Below, in pieces: positions 35,911-47,062 of a stretch of 64,000 nt of DNA. This DNA comes from Diploscapter coronatus (taxonomy: Eukaryota; Nematoda; Chromadorea; Rhabditida; Rhabditidae), in assembly GCA_964036155.1 (NCBI GenBank), contig OZ038422.1:50429201-50493200 (forward strand), written 5' to 3'. The position numbers were made by a program, and so were the translations under genes. Each line of letters starts with the position of its first letter. The first letter of the stretch is position 1. The notes under the pieces are model-generated. The model ran no database searches, was not told where the DNA came from, and worked only from the letters and a program-made list of their open reading frames with translations.

Positions 35911-36338
35911 TCAATTATCTTGAGTTTATTTGAAAATTATTCCAACCGAGTTTCATCTATATCTTTTTAGCATTAGATTCAGAGGTTTATGGAGTTAAAT
36001 TAGAATGCGAAGCCAACTTCATGAAGTCCTGAATATTAGATGGTATTTGTAAGTGCTTAAGTTTTTTCTTCCCTAAACTTTTCTTTGGGTAACAAATCTG
36101 GTAAACGTATGCTTCAAAATTTAATGGGTTAAAACTCGTTTCTATGAATTTTAGTTCATCTTGCGTTTTATACCATGTTAGTTAGCGAATAGTTCTATAC
36201 TAAATTACCCCCACAAATTGAACCTTTTTGATCTCTATTTTTTACTTGAAATTAATGTTTTTTTCTGAGCCATAAGCCTAGGCTGTGATATGTATGATTT
36301 TTAATTTTAAAAAGAAAATTCAAGCGGGTGGGTCTAAG

Positions 36339-36371
<33 letters not shown>

Positions 36372-36536
36372 TTGATTGTGTGAAATCTTGAAAATGCCTT
36401 AAATAAATCTAGAAAATTTCATTTAAATGGCAAATACTATAATCTCATCGGGATCTCAAAAGCTCTATACAAACAAATTGTGCTATTTCATAGGAAAATA
36501 GGTTAGTATGAAAAAAATTAAATAGTAAGAAAACTA
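35911..36536. other. 3' intergenic region between convergent genes
   Basis: AT-rich 3' flanks of TAPT1 (plus) and the globin gene (minus), with an AAATAAATC near 36400 and the TTA microsatellite. No gene seen. Confidence 0.5.
36341..36369. repeat. (TTA)n microsatellite
   Basis: 29 nt of uninterrupted TTA/ATT repeats about 430 bp after the TAPT1 stop codon. Confidence 0.9.
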
Positions 36537-37837
36537 TTAAACATGAGGCAAGCCGAGGTGTTTCAGGAAGCTTTGGACTTCACTATCGAATTCCTAAATT
36601 TCCAGAAATTAGAAAGTTTTTGAAAAAGTCAACTTTTTCCAATTTACCTTTCCGAGAGCCATCCAGGCAGCTTTCTGCTGGTCATTCAAAGCTCCACGAG
36701 AGTTCAGGAATCCGGTGTACACAGTGAAGAAGGCCTAGATTAGTTCGATTAAAAATCTGATAGGTTTCATGGTTCTTCAAATAATCTAAACATTTTCTAC
36801 AGACAATTTTGCAGCAGAATGATTCTAAATAAACTAAAAGTCATACTGATGCTAAATAAAAATTTTTCAAATGATCAAGTCATTTTCTAATCTTGTTTCG
36901 GGTGAGGGTCTTTTCCCCCACTTTTTTAGCGAAGATAGTGTGGCGTTAGAGAAAAGAACTGGGGAGGGAAGGCCCCCACCCTGCTGTTTCTGACATTACG
37001 TGTGATTCTTTATAAAAAAAAAAAGTTTCTCTTTATTCTCACGCATTTCTCAATTTCCGGCATTTTCGAATGATTGCCGATATTTCTACGCAATTTGATC
37101 AGCGCACAAAGCAAAAATTCTTATCAGTGTTGCTATTTTGCTGATAACATATTAAAGAACACTTACAATCCAGAGTGCGGGATCCATTTTGAAGACTCGG
37201 TGTCTATGAACCATCTCTCGGGCATAGGCTTTGAAGACCATCTCGTTTTCAAAGATCTCGGCCAAAGTGTGGACAGCCAGCTGGAGGCGGGAACCCTGCT
37301 TCTCGAACCTGAAGTTGTATGTTCCCAAAAATGCTTCTAAAATTGGGAATAAATCGTTCCGACCTCTCGCTCTTCTGCACATCATCGGCAGTGAAGCTCT
37401 CAGCGCCCTTGAAGTACTTTCTCAGATCGGGGAAGTTGGTGAAGAAGCTAAACGAAAACCCAATGAATTTTCTACGTTTCGGGAAATTTGATATGGAATT
37501 ATTTGAAATTGCTTCAATGATCGAGAAGATGCGCTCCAGTTAGACTTACTATAGGTCTCAAAAATTATTTTGTGATGGCAGAGAATTTCAAAGACATTAC
37601 GATGGCTTCGCATATTGCAGAATAACATTTCGAAGGAATAAGTTTCAAATATCATGCTATGGCAGCAGAAAAATCACGAATAGTTTCAAGTCGAATTTAG
37701 CTGAGCCTAAAATTTCAAAAGTCCTACTATTTGTAGAAGTCCTTTGCGGTTTGGAGTCCTTCATCATCAGTACCAAGATGGACGTTCTTGAGGGATTCTT
37801 TGCAGTGCTTGGCGATTTCGGCACGGCTCATCGACAT
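36537..37837 (-). CDS. glb-1: Nematode globin, GLB-1-like
   Basis: Haem-binding globin of the single-domain nematode type, probably cytoplasmic, for oxygen storage or redox. It is read in phase from ATG 37837 (MSMSRAEIAKHC) to TAA 36537, about 158 residues. Diagnostic blocks are DFYKYFFTNFPDLRKYFKGA (B-C helices with Tyr B10), KSERFEKQGSRLQLAVHTLAE (distal Gln at E7), MVHRHRVFKMDPALWIAFF (proximal His F8, codon 37200-37202) and LNDQQKAAWMALGKEF (H helix). Tyr B10 with Gln E7 is the pair that gives tight oxygen binding in several nematode globins. There is no signal peptide. Close similarity to C. elegans GLB-1 makes the assignment strong. The gene is convergent with TAPT1. Confidence 0.95.
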
Positions 37838-37924
37838 TTTTGGCTGGGGTCGAGATCGAGACTTGGGTCGAAGCTTCGCACAACTGGCTGAAAATCACCG
37901 ATAGTTTTGAACCACAGATGATCA

Positions 37925-38020
37925 CAGGAATGAACAGTAATGACCGGTGAATGCCGATAAATGTCGGAAAACACCGATAATAATCGGAATATTCCGGTGA
38001 ACCCGGAAGGTAGCGATAGT
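37925..38020. repeat. Cluster of short CCGATA/CCGG palindromes upstream of globin
   Basis: Within about 95 bp occur CCGATAAATGTCGG, CCGATAATAATCGG and the perfect palindrome CGGAATATTCCG, plus GACCGGTGAATG and CCGGTGAACCCGG half-sites. It lies about 90-180 bp upstream of the globin ATG. The spacing and self-complementarity suggest factor binding or RNA structure in a 5' leader, but this is inference. Confidence 0.4.
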
Positions 38021-40564
38021 AGCCATCAGACCTAGGGAGAAGTGGCACAAGTTATTATAGGCGGTATATTTGTTCAAATTTTATTATTTTCAAGCGGGAC
38101 ATTGATAAAAATTTCCACCCAACCAACCTACCTCCCATATTTCTAATCTGAAGGTAATCCCCCTAAGTCTGAATAAAATTGACTAATAGGATGCTGAAAT
38201 CAGCGGAAAACGAGTAAACGTGCAAAATACTTTGATGGTCGTCAGTAAATAACGGGCGGCGATCTGATATAAATAGAGAACGAGCGTGAGTAAAGATTGA
38301 AAAACCGAAAAGCTACGAGTGAAATTTGAACTCGCTGATAAGCCGCTTTTTTGAAATCAAAAGATTAAAACACTGCTAGCGTCTATGTTGCTGTGTGATG
38401 GAGAAATACAACCATCATCTTGTAGAAATAAAAGGGGCATTTTTGGGGGCGTGCCTTTCTGTCGTCTTTCCTCTCTCCTGTGGGAAAACTCTATTTAATT
38501 TCGTTTTTTGCCAACCTTCTCTTCCTTTAATTCATTTCCTCTGACAAAAGTACGTACTATTTCTCTAGAGTTTTATCTGCAACTCTCCTCTTAATTTCAT
38601 TTCTAAGTGTCTTCACTATTTCTCTTGACTTTCTCTCAGCTCTCTGGGCTCTCTGTCTAAGTCTAGCTATTTTCAGATATTTTTATCTCTGAAACTCTTA
38701 TTTTTGAGTAATATTTTCCTAGAGAAAACCAATTGGCCATTGAACTGGTGACGTAGCGTTGCGGCATGCTTGTAGCGTGCGAAATGCACATTTACATGAT
38801 TAATGAAACTATGATTTCTCACCTCACGTTAATACATAGGCCCAAAAACCTAGAAGATATACGGCATTTGCATCGAGGAACAAATTACCTTAGACTAAAT
38901 TAACGAAGTCACGAAAGTGCTCAGGTTAAAGGTTTCGGAGTGTTAAGATGGATATCGAAATGTGAAAACTACAAATTTCGAAGACTTTAAAATCAAATGT
39001 TTAACATGGGAGAAAATAGATATAATATGGCTATATATAATAAGTTTATAAGGTATCTATTTATAAATGAAACATCAAATCGATGTTCCGCATCCTTTTT
39101 ATATCATGAGTAATCGTGAAAACGTGTCTCCAAATATACGCATCTTCTCTGAAAAATTGCGCCAAGTCACGAATCTGATCATTTTGAATGTTATCGGCAA
39201 ATTCAGTGATACGCAGTCAGATATTATCAAAATTAGCACGTCTGCATCCCAGATGGAATATGTGATTTATCCCACGTTTGATATATGAGATCTCAAAGAT
39301 AAAGATCAAATAATCATAAATATACTGCTAAATTTAAATGTAATCTGGAAAATTGATCTTTCGGTCAAAACATTAAATATGTCAAATCTGCTCACATCAA
39401 ATATGATTCAAATGTTTTCAAAGTCAATTTTGTGACTATAAATACTAGTTCTCTTTTTGCTTTGTACAAGGTAAAAACGTAAAATTGGATAAAAACCAAA
39501 ATAATATATCAAGTGTTTTGCAAAGTTAGCATTTTACCTATTCTTCGGCCTTGAAAATGTTCTCCATTCATTCTTATCTTTGCTAGACTAACCATCCATT
39601 CAAGGTTATCTATCCTCAAGTAAATTTGATATCTCACCTGAGTTTAATTTTTTGCCTATCCTTTACCATGCAAACTGTTTGACACATAGAGTGAATCAGA
39701 CTCTGCCAATTATTTTGATAGCAAATAATTAGTCAAACCCGTTCCATTAGAAGAAAGAGAAAAAGAAAGGGGGAAAATCGAAAATTGAGCGGAAAATTGG
39801 TAACACCCTTGCACAAGGCCGCTGAAATTGAAAGGAACTTTCAGGCATTTAAAAGATCTCTAACCTTATGTTAAAACATAGACCTTGAAAACGGGCTGAA
39901 ATATGTTTCCAAAATTTTTTCGATATTTTTCGATTTTCAATGGCAAGGACGTGAAAGGCTTTGTGAGATCGAAAATTCAAAGACTGAATTTTTTTTAAAT
40001 GTTCAAAATTTCGAATACTCAACGAAAATGAGTTTTGGAGTCAAAACTCACAAATATTTGGCCCAAAATCATAAATATCCTGGGAATAAGTAATTTGGGA
40101 CGGACATGTAATTGCATAGTTAGAAATGCATTTCTCAGGAATTATTGTATAACTTGGATCATATTTTAGAATAATATTTCTTCGTCACTAAAATTAATCA
40201 TTAAAATGATGTTTCAGAAAAAGTTGCATCAAATTTCTACATCATAATAGCAATTTTATCGTTTCTATCGGTTAAAATTATATGAATTAGTCCAAAATTC
40301 AAATTCAACCCTTTTTTTCGGAAGCTTTTAAACAAGCCTTCTTAGTGATATTGAATTGGGCTTTCTTTTCCTGATGAGAAATCCCTTCATCTGCTAAATA
40401 CCATAAGTAGATGAAGGAAGATAGATAAGCCTATCTAAATCTTCTGCTTTTCGCTTTTATCTCATGCCAATATATTATGGGTTCATGTTTTTACTTCCCA
40501 ACATAAAATTTCCATCAAAATATATCGTCCGGGCTAATTTCCGCTCAGCATTCTTTTTTCTTTC

Positions 40565-40587
40565 ATTTTATTTTATTTTATTTTATA
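40565..40587. repeat. (TTTTA)n short tandem repeat
   Basis: Four to five tandem copies of ATTTT in the spacer before the SELENBP1-like gene. Confidence 0.8.
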
Positions 40588-41035
40588 GCTCTATCTTTCC
40601 TTTAATCTAACCTTTTTCAATTATTTTAAATTTAAAACGCCTGAATTAAATTTAAAATATCTGAGTCAGAATTTTCTTTGCTACTTTAGAATTTCAGACT
40701 TTCGCGCAGAATGTAACCCGCTTTTCGGTGGGTCTAGAAATCCGGCTTAAAACGGAGTTTTTCGGGGATTTTTCGAGGATTGTCTTGGCTTTTCGGATCC
40801 TGCATTTTAGTCGAAATCTCCCTCCCACCACTACATAGCTTTCCCAGTATTTCACTTCAAAAGTCCGAAATCTATCTATATTAGATAGCCCGAAATTCGA
40901 GATACTTCAAGTCTTTTTTCAAGTGTACCCCTTTATTGATTATGCCATTACTCATTTAAAGTCGTATATTTCATTAGCTAAATCATTTGGCTAATTAACT
41001 GAAAATTCACCGATTCCGGATAGGCTTTTAGCTAT

Positions 41036-44000
41036 ATGGGAGTTTGTATGGTGAGTTCCTTTCTTAGATTTTTCAGTCTAGAAATTCTTATGTATGGCTT
41101 CCTATATTTTCCTGGTCACATAATAACAGCAAAACTCAAATATAATTTGTACATTTAAGCTTAAAACATATGCTTTAAAATTAAATATTGACATTTTTAG
41201 AGTCGCGAAGAGAAAATTCGCGAGTTAATAGCCAACCCACCGGACGGGTACTTGAAGCCTAAAGAAGATGAAAGACCCCCAATAGCTAATGAGCATAAGA
41301 CTTATGATTATGAATTTGTAAGTATACTTTAATTTATCACATGTCTGAATTATATTTTAGTACACAAACAATTGCGAAAAGATAGCCGCGGTCGTTCTAC
41401 CCCATTCTATCGGTTATTCTCCGGATAGACTAGCCATAATTGATTTGGACGAAGACAGCGCTTCATATTGTCAGGTTATTATTAGGTTGTCCGGAAAGTC
41501 CTGTCCGATGATTTTCAAAAATTTTATTTATATATCAAAGCGGCTCTATGGCAAATGGCTATTATAATATCGTAGAGGTGTCATGACATTTGCAATAAAA
41601 AAGGTCTATAAGGTGTCATCATCTATTCTGAGCATAGGAATTCACTCCGATTCTTTCTAATGGATCAACATCGGGTTCAACATTTGCCAGTCTCTCCTCC
41701 TCCGTCCGCACCGAAAAGAATTTTTGAAAAATCTAATGACTGGAGATGAGAGCTGGATCCTCTATGAGAACACCACACGCACTGCCTTTTGAATCGCACG
41801 TGGATCAGAGCCGCCAACTGCGGCGAAGCCAGACCTACACCCCCGCAAGATTCTCCTCTGCTACTGGTGGGATTCAGAAGGGATGCTATACTCCGAATTG
41901 CTGCCACGGTCACGGCCTCCACCTACACTCATCAACTCGAAAATCTGGTCAAAGTCAGTCGAGAAAATCGGTCTGGACGTGTGAGTGTTCACCTGCTTCA
42001 TATCAACGCTCGGTCTCATTTAGCAAAGGAGACCCCGAACAAACTAGAAACGCTTGGTTGGGAAACGGTACCCTACCCACTTTATTCTCCTGGTCTCGCT
42101 CCTTCTAATTATCACCTTTTTCGCGATCTAAAAGAATCCTTAGCTGAAAAATTTTTTAATAATTATCATGATCTAAAAAATGAGATCTCTAACTTTTTTG
42201 GCTTGCAGCCCTCCAATTTCTGGACAAAAGAGATCAATGATCTCCTCATTTGTTGGGCTTCTGTTGTAGATAATAGTGGCAACCAGAGATGTACGGACCC
42301 GGACCTGGACCCGGACCCGGACCGGACCCGGACATTAATTAATGTCCGGGTCCGGTCCGGGTCCGTGTTTAGAAAATTTGCGATGTCCGGGTCCGGGCTG
42401 GGTCCGTGTTGAAAAATTTTTGGATGTCCGGGTCCGGGCCGGGTCCCGATTTATAAAAATCTTGATGTCCGGGTCCGGTCCGGGTCCACCTCGAAAAAAA
42501 TGTCGATGTCCGGGTCCGGGCCGGGTCCCAATTTTTACGGACCGCGTACATCTCTGCGGTTATATTATTTCGATAATGATTGCTGCTTTCTCGTTATTTA
42601 TACCAAGAAAGTTAAATAAATGAGTTTCAAATCATTCAAACTATACTTCTTAATGTTTATTTCTATTTTTTTTGCAATAAATCGCAAGTTAAGGAGTATA
42701 GTTTGGTTAGGCTGACTTAAAAAATTGCAATTCTAAATTCAGTTTACAGAAATTTTATGTAACTAAGTCAGGCTAAGAAAATATTGTATATTGGTATTCA
42801 ATTTGAAACATTTTTTTGAATGTCCGGACCCGGACCCGGACATTAATCAATGTCCGGGTCCGCTTCGAAAAAAATTGTAATGTCCGGGTCCGGTCTGGGT
42901 CCTTCTCGGAAAAAATTTCGATGTCCGGGTCCGGGCCGGGTCCGCTTCGAAAAAAATTGTAATGTCCGGGTCCGGGCCGGGTCCCGATTTATAAAAATCT
43001 AGATGTCCGGGTCCGGTCCGGGTCCACCTCGAAAAAAAATGTCGATGTCCGGGTCCGGGCCGGGTCCCAATTTTTACGGACCGCGTACATCTCTGGTGGC
43101 AACTATATCATTGATTAAAGTTAAGTTTCGATAAAGAAATAAAATAATTAAAGAAATGTGTTAATATCGGACAGGACTTTCCGGACAACCGATATTTGCT
43201 AGAAAATATTATAATAGTTATCTTGCTCCGAATACGTAATATTTGAATATTTTATATCACTATTTATCTAACTCTTTGACGTCTATCAATTTCTAGATCT
43301 TATGCGAGCTTCCCTTGCTTACTACTGGTGACGAACCAGGTCGGATAAATTGGAGTAGGTCCGCCCCACACTTGGAAGACATGGATGCGGTACCATTTTG
43401 TTAACATCGCTGCCATTCTAACTACCACATTATCGCTTTATAGCACTCATACCATTCAGACCATTCGAAACCATTTAGTCGTGCCCTGTATGGGTAGCAA
43501 TCGAATCTACATCATTAGTGTCGATACCAAAAGCGTGATGTACCAAATGTTCGTTGAAAAGGTTTGGTAACCTACCCATTTTGGCACCAAATGGCAACTT
43601 TTAGGTGATCGAACCATCTGAGTTGGAAAGACGGGACTTGAGCTTTCCATATTCGGTGCATGTGTTGCCTATAAAAGGCGCTCCAATACATATTTCTACA
43701 CTTGGCGATAAGGATGGCCATGGGAAAGGTGAGGAAACACATATTTAAAATAGTCTCGACTGAAAATTTCGTCTAAATTTAGGAGAATTCTTGATTTTGG
43801 ACAGAAATTCTTGGATGCTGAGAAACCAACCAACCGAGGAGGAGTTTACCTGTTTCGGAGGGGATTTTTCGCTACAGACCAGGCGAAATATCTTGATATC
43901 CGGAGAATGGGGTCATCCAAAGAGTATTCGAAGTGGATTTACGATATCCGATTTGGAAAACGGTAAATATGAATTGGTTTTAAAATAATCTCTTTAATAG

Positions 44001-45653
44001 CAACAAAGCAGTGAATCAAGTGATCATTATTCACGAATAAACTTTCTGAAACGTATAATTATACAATGACAGCTAAAAATTAGAACAACATTGATTATGA
44101 AAATTTTTGAGCGCATTAATATTATCGTTTAGTCTCAGCTTCGTTTGGAAATCGTATCCATATTTGGCAAATATCGCCTTCTAAATTGAAACAGACTATT
44201 GAACTCGATCCAGCTGAGGGTTGTTTATTAACTACTGTTAGGTAGGTACTAATTTTCACAATTAGCTAAAAATATCACCAGATTCTTACATAACCCCGAC
44301 TGTAACCACGCTTTTGCCTGCTCCGCTATAGGGTCGACCATTTTTCATCTCCATATGGACTCACTAACTGAAAAGTGGTCCGCCGATAAGGTTGTTCAGG
44401 TTCCGACTATAAAGGTACCTTTATTATTTTTTCTTTGAATACTTTATAATTCTGTTCTCTGCTTTTATTTTAAACAAAAAACCCTGATTTTGGCATAAGA
44501 TTGTCGGCATCCGGCTTAAAATGGGATTAAAATGTCGACATATTCGGATAAAGTAGATTACATCATTAAGTTTAGGTAGAAAATTGGGTATCCTCCGAAA
44601 TCCCTCCTTTGCTAACCGATTTAATCATATCTATGGATGATCGGTAAGTCCCAAATTATTGATTTTAAAAAATCGGTATTTTAGGTACATGTTTGTAGCG
44701 GCTTGGTTACATGGAACGATTTGGCAATTCGATATACAAGACCCTTTTAGAGTGTCTCTGAAAACTAAGGTATAATTTATCAACCTAAATCCAGCCAAGA
44801 GCAAATAAACATAAATAACTTCAACTCAGCTTTGCTTTTTGAAACTTTTCGAAATATTTTACATTTAGATTTCCATAGGTGGCCTCATAGCTAGCAACCC
44901 TGAAATCGTTATCAAGAAGACGACCTATATGGTATTTTAAATTTGACATTCATATATATTTTTACTTGAAATTTAGGACGACCCTTGGTTCCTACCAGGT
45001 ATAAAGCCTGTCAGGCCACAGGTATGAATAAAATAGTTCAAGCTTTTTAATTTTTGTATTTTGGGGTATCTCTTTTCGAGGCGGACCCGCTACTATGCAA
45101 TTGAGTTTGGATGGGAAACGACTTTATGTTTCGAATTCAATATATCGGCCCTGGGACACCCAATTCTATCCAGAGATAATATCGTATGATGAATAGTTTT
45201 ATAATATCCAAAAATTACGTTTTAAAATATAATAGATCTAGAACTATGAAATATGAATTAATACCTCGGCGATACAATATTTTTTTTTGTAAATTCTTTG
45301 AAACTGAAGTGGTTTGAACTTGTTACTAAATATGTTACGAATTTTTGTAAATCTTAATGAATGAAACAAATATTAATCTTCGCGTTAAACTATTCGGTCT
45401 TGCTCAAACTCTAAAATTTAGCTCCGGAGGCCAACTAATTCGTGTAGATATTTCCGCTTCTGGTATGGAAATCAATGAGAGGTTTCTTATTGATATGAAG
45501 GTAAAATCAATATTTCAAAATTAATAATTTGCAAAAAAAAAACAAAAATCGATGATGATATACGGTTAAACTCAGGAAAAACCCGGTGGCCCCTTCCTCA
45601 TTCGTGATATTCGTTTTACGCGTGGCGACTCGACCAGTGATAATTTCTATTGA
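41036..45653 (+). CDS. SELENBP1: Divergent SELENBP1 / methanethiol oxidase homologue
   Basis: SELENBP1-family proteins are beta-propeller methanethiol oxidases, making hydrogen sulfide, hydrogen peroxide and formaldehyde. The start is ATG 41036 (MGVCM, or the in-frame ATG at 41048). The next exon begins [10 protein letters not shown] and the chain ends [17 protein letters not shown] 45651-45653, about 440 residues. Recognised blocks are [95 protein letters not shown] and [13 protein letters not shown]. Two sites expected in the family are missing. The WNxCSSC motif is replaced by [11 protein letters not shown], and the Cys of the N-terminal LPCxYR motif aligns with His (VVLPHSIG). The third coding intron (about 41474-43294) is swollen by nested transposons. 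Enzyme activity is therefore uncertain, although the reading frame is intact. Confidence 0.9.
42284..42556. repeat. First complete MITE unit within the hAT-like element
   Basis: This 273-bp part starts CAGAGATGTACGG and ends CGCGTACATCTCTG, so it has both termini by itself. Its interior is (T)GTCCGGGTCCGG repeats around a palindrome centred on ATTAATTAAT near 42335-42341. The right-hand part (42821-43095) shares over 100 bp with its right half. Confidence 0.75.
42821..43095. repeat. Second, partial MITE unit within the hAT-like element
   Basis: It begins with GTCCGGACCCGGACC without the CAGAGATG terminus and ends with the same CGCGTACATCTCTG terminus as the first unit. The repeats are direct copies of those in unit one with small differences. 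Confidence 0.7.
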
Positions 45654-45791
45654 TCTCGCATTTTATTATTATTATCTAAGTTACTTCTTTCAAAAACTCG
45701 TTCACTTCCATTAAACTCCAATGCTTTTATTGTAAATTTCAGGTAAAAAGTAATTTTCTTAATGTTTTACAGTGAAAATAAATATTCTGTT

Positions 45792-47062
45792 TTAAGATTG
45801 TGTTCCAAATAACTGAGCTAACGCATTGCCTTCACTAGCAGTAGGGATTTCATCTAAAATTCGTGATATCAAGCAATTAAATTGAAAAAATACCTAAACC
45901 AAGAAGTTTCCTTCTCCAATCAATTGTTTTCCATCTACCACTAGAAATCAGACCAAGTAGAGTGTTATCATCATAACCTTTATCAGAATTGATACTAATA
46001 TTTCCAGGCGAAGGGAAAGTTTCCATGTCCTAAAATTTATCTATTTAGTTTAATTTTCTTAAAAATTTTAACCTTAATTATTGGAAAACCCTTGATGTTT
46101 TTCATATCATACACCGATTCATCTTGTTTGAAATTGCTCTTCGGACCATAATTTAATAGATCGCCTACTCGAAACAATAAGGGATGACCTTAATTTTTGA
46201 AATTGTGCAATAACTTTAAACCTCTCACTACTTGGTAAGGAATTTATCAAATTTGTTAGCCCCTGATAGTCCTTTTGTGAAAATTTTTCGTTGAAGAATT
46301 TATCTGAAACAAAAATCTTTAAAAATGGTACAGTTCAAAGGAGACCTGGGTCAAAATTTCTATCTTCCAAATTTTTATTCAAATTCGGCAGAAAACCCGG
46401 ATATGGACTTTCAAGTTTGCTACTTTCTGCTTCATCGAGATTCTCCAAGATCGGTAGCTGTTTCATTTCAGGAAGAATCATTTTGGGCTCCTAAAGTTTA
46501 AATTTATTTTAAAACGATCATACGAATTACCGGAGGCTGCATGTTATTCCAGTCGCCCTTGAAGCTGGTTAAATCAGGAGTAATTTTATTATCGTCCATA
46601 ATTGGCGACATTTTAGCATCAGCAATTGGCATATTTTGCAAGTTAGGCGGGGATTTCCCTATAGAGGAATTAACGATATGCGCTATAGTATCGATTAAGT
46701 TCAATATTGATGGTTGCTGGGGTTGATAGGCTTCCTGGAATTACATGTTTCAAAAATTTTAATGCATAACTAATTAACAATAAGTTTAATTTCGTCCTTT
46801 CATTGTATTATGAACCTTAAAAATGATACACCTGAGGCATATATTGCATTTGGGGCTGATAAACTTGGCTTTGGTCCGGCATAGGGTAGCTCGAATATGC
46901 CGAGGGTAAGCCATATTGAAATGACGGGTAGTAACTCTAAAAATGCTTAACATAATAAATAGATTATCCCATACAAACCCAAGGTAAATATTGTCCTGCA
47001 CAATATTTAGAAAATGATATAATAAATATAAAATTAACAGATATAGAATAAATTGGAATCAT
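45792..47062 (-). CDS. Secreted Gln/Pro/Tyr-rich orphan protein
   Basis: Eight or so exons from ATG 47062 to TAA 45792, about 330 residues, each joined in phase. A hydrophobic leader (MIPIYSISVNFIFIISF) is followed by an aromatic, Gln/Pro-rich segment (YYPSFQYGLPSAYSSYP, QVYQPQMQYMPQ, AYQPQQPS). The rest is hydrophilic (NLIDTIAHIVNSSIGKSPP, LNYGPKSNFKQDESVYDM, LLGLISSGRWKTIDW) and ends EGNALAQLFGTQS. There is one cysteine (KYCAGQ) and no later membrane segment. It is probably an extracellular matrix, cuticle or salivary-type protein, but no family is recognised. It is convergent with the SELENBP1-like gene, with stops 138 bp apart. Confidence 0.7.

Larger units (their letters stand above)
37838..41035. 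other. 3.2-kb intergenic/promoter region
   Basis: Upstream of both the globin gene (minus) and the SELENBP1-like gene (plus). It holds clustered palindromes at 37925-38020, a TATAAATAG at 38268-38276 (plus), a CTGATAAG at 38335-38342 (plus), a pyrimidine-rich block at 38455-38700 with two ACTATTTCTCT motifs, and a (TTTTA)n run at 40565-40587. A 73-codon ORF at 39067-39288 has no supporting context. I see no gene. Confidence 0.5.
42284..43095. mobile_element. Non-autonomous hAT-like element nested in the mariner
   Basis: 812 bp bounded by 12-bp inverted ends CAGAGATGTACG and flanked by an exact 8-bp duplication GTGGCAAC (42276-42283 and 43096-43103), the size made by hAT transposases. The interior holds two arrays of CCGGGTCCGG-type subterminal repeats separated by about 265 bp of AT-rich sequence. 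No transposase reading frame is present, so it must have been moved in trans. Confidence 0.88.
41485..43190 (+). mobile_element. Decayed Tc1/mariner element (mariner family)
   Basis: Perfect 25-bp terminal inverted repeats at 41485-41509 and 43166-43190 (GGTTGTCCGGAAAGTCC...) lie inside an intron of the SELENBP1-like gene. Between them, 41720-42260 retains mariner transposase similarity in a broken frame ([12 protein letters not shown], then [12 protein letters not shown], and the SNYHLF block near 42110). The N-terminal DNA-binding part is missing and stops and frameshifts interrupt the rest, so it is inactive. Without the hAT insertion the copy would be about 0.9 kb, shorter than a full mariner. 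A TA precedes the left end; the right TA is not immediately adjacent. Confidence 0.9.

Noticed and set aside
39067..39288. 73-codon plus-strand ORF
   Set aside because: No splice sites, signal peptide or family resemblance, and it is isolated in a 3-kb spacer.
42284..43095. Pro/Gly/Arg-repeat ORFs in the CCGGGTCCGG arrays
   Set aside because: They are translations of a DNA repeat readable on both strands, not protein genes.
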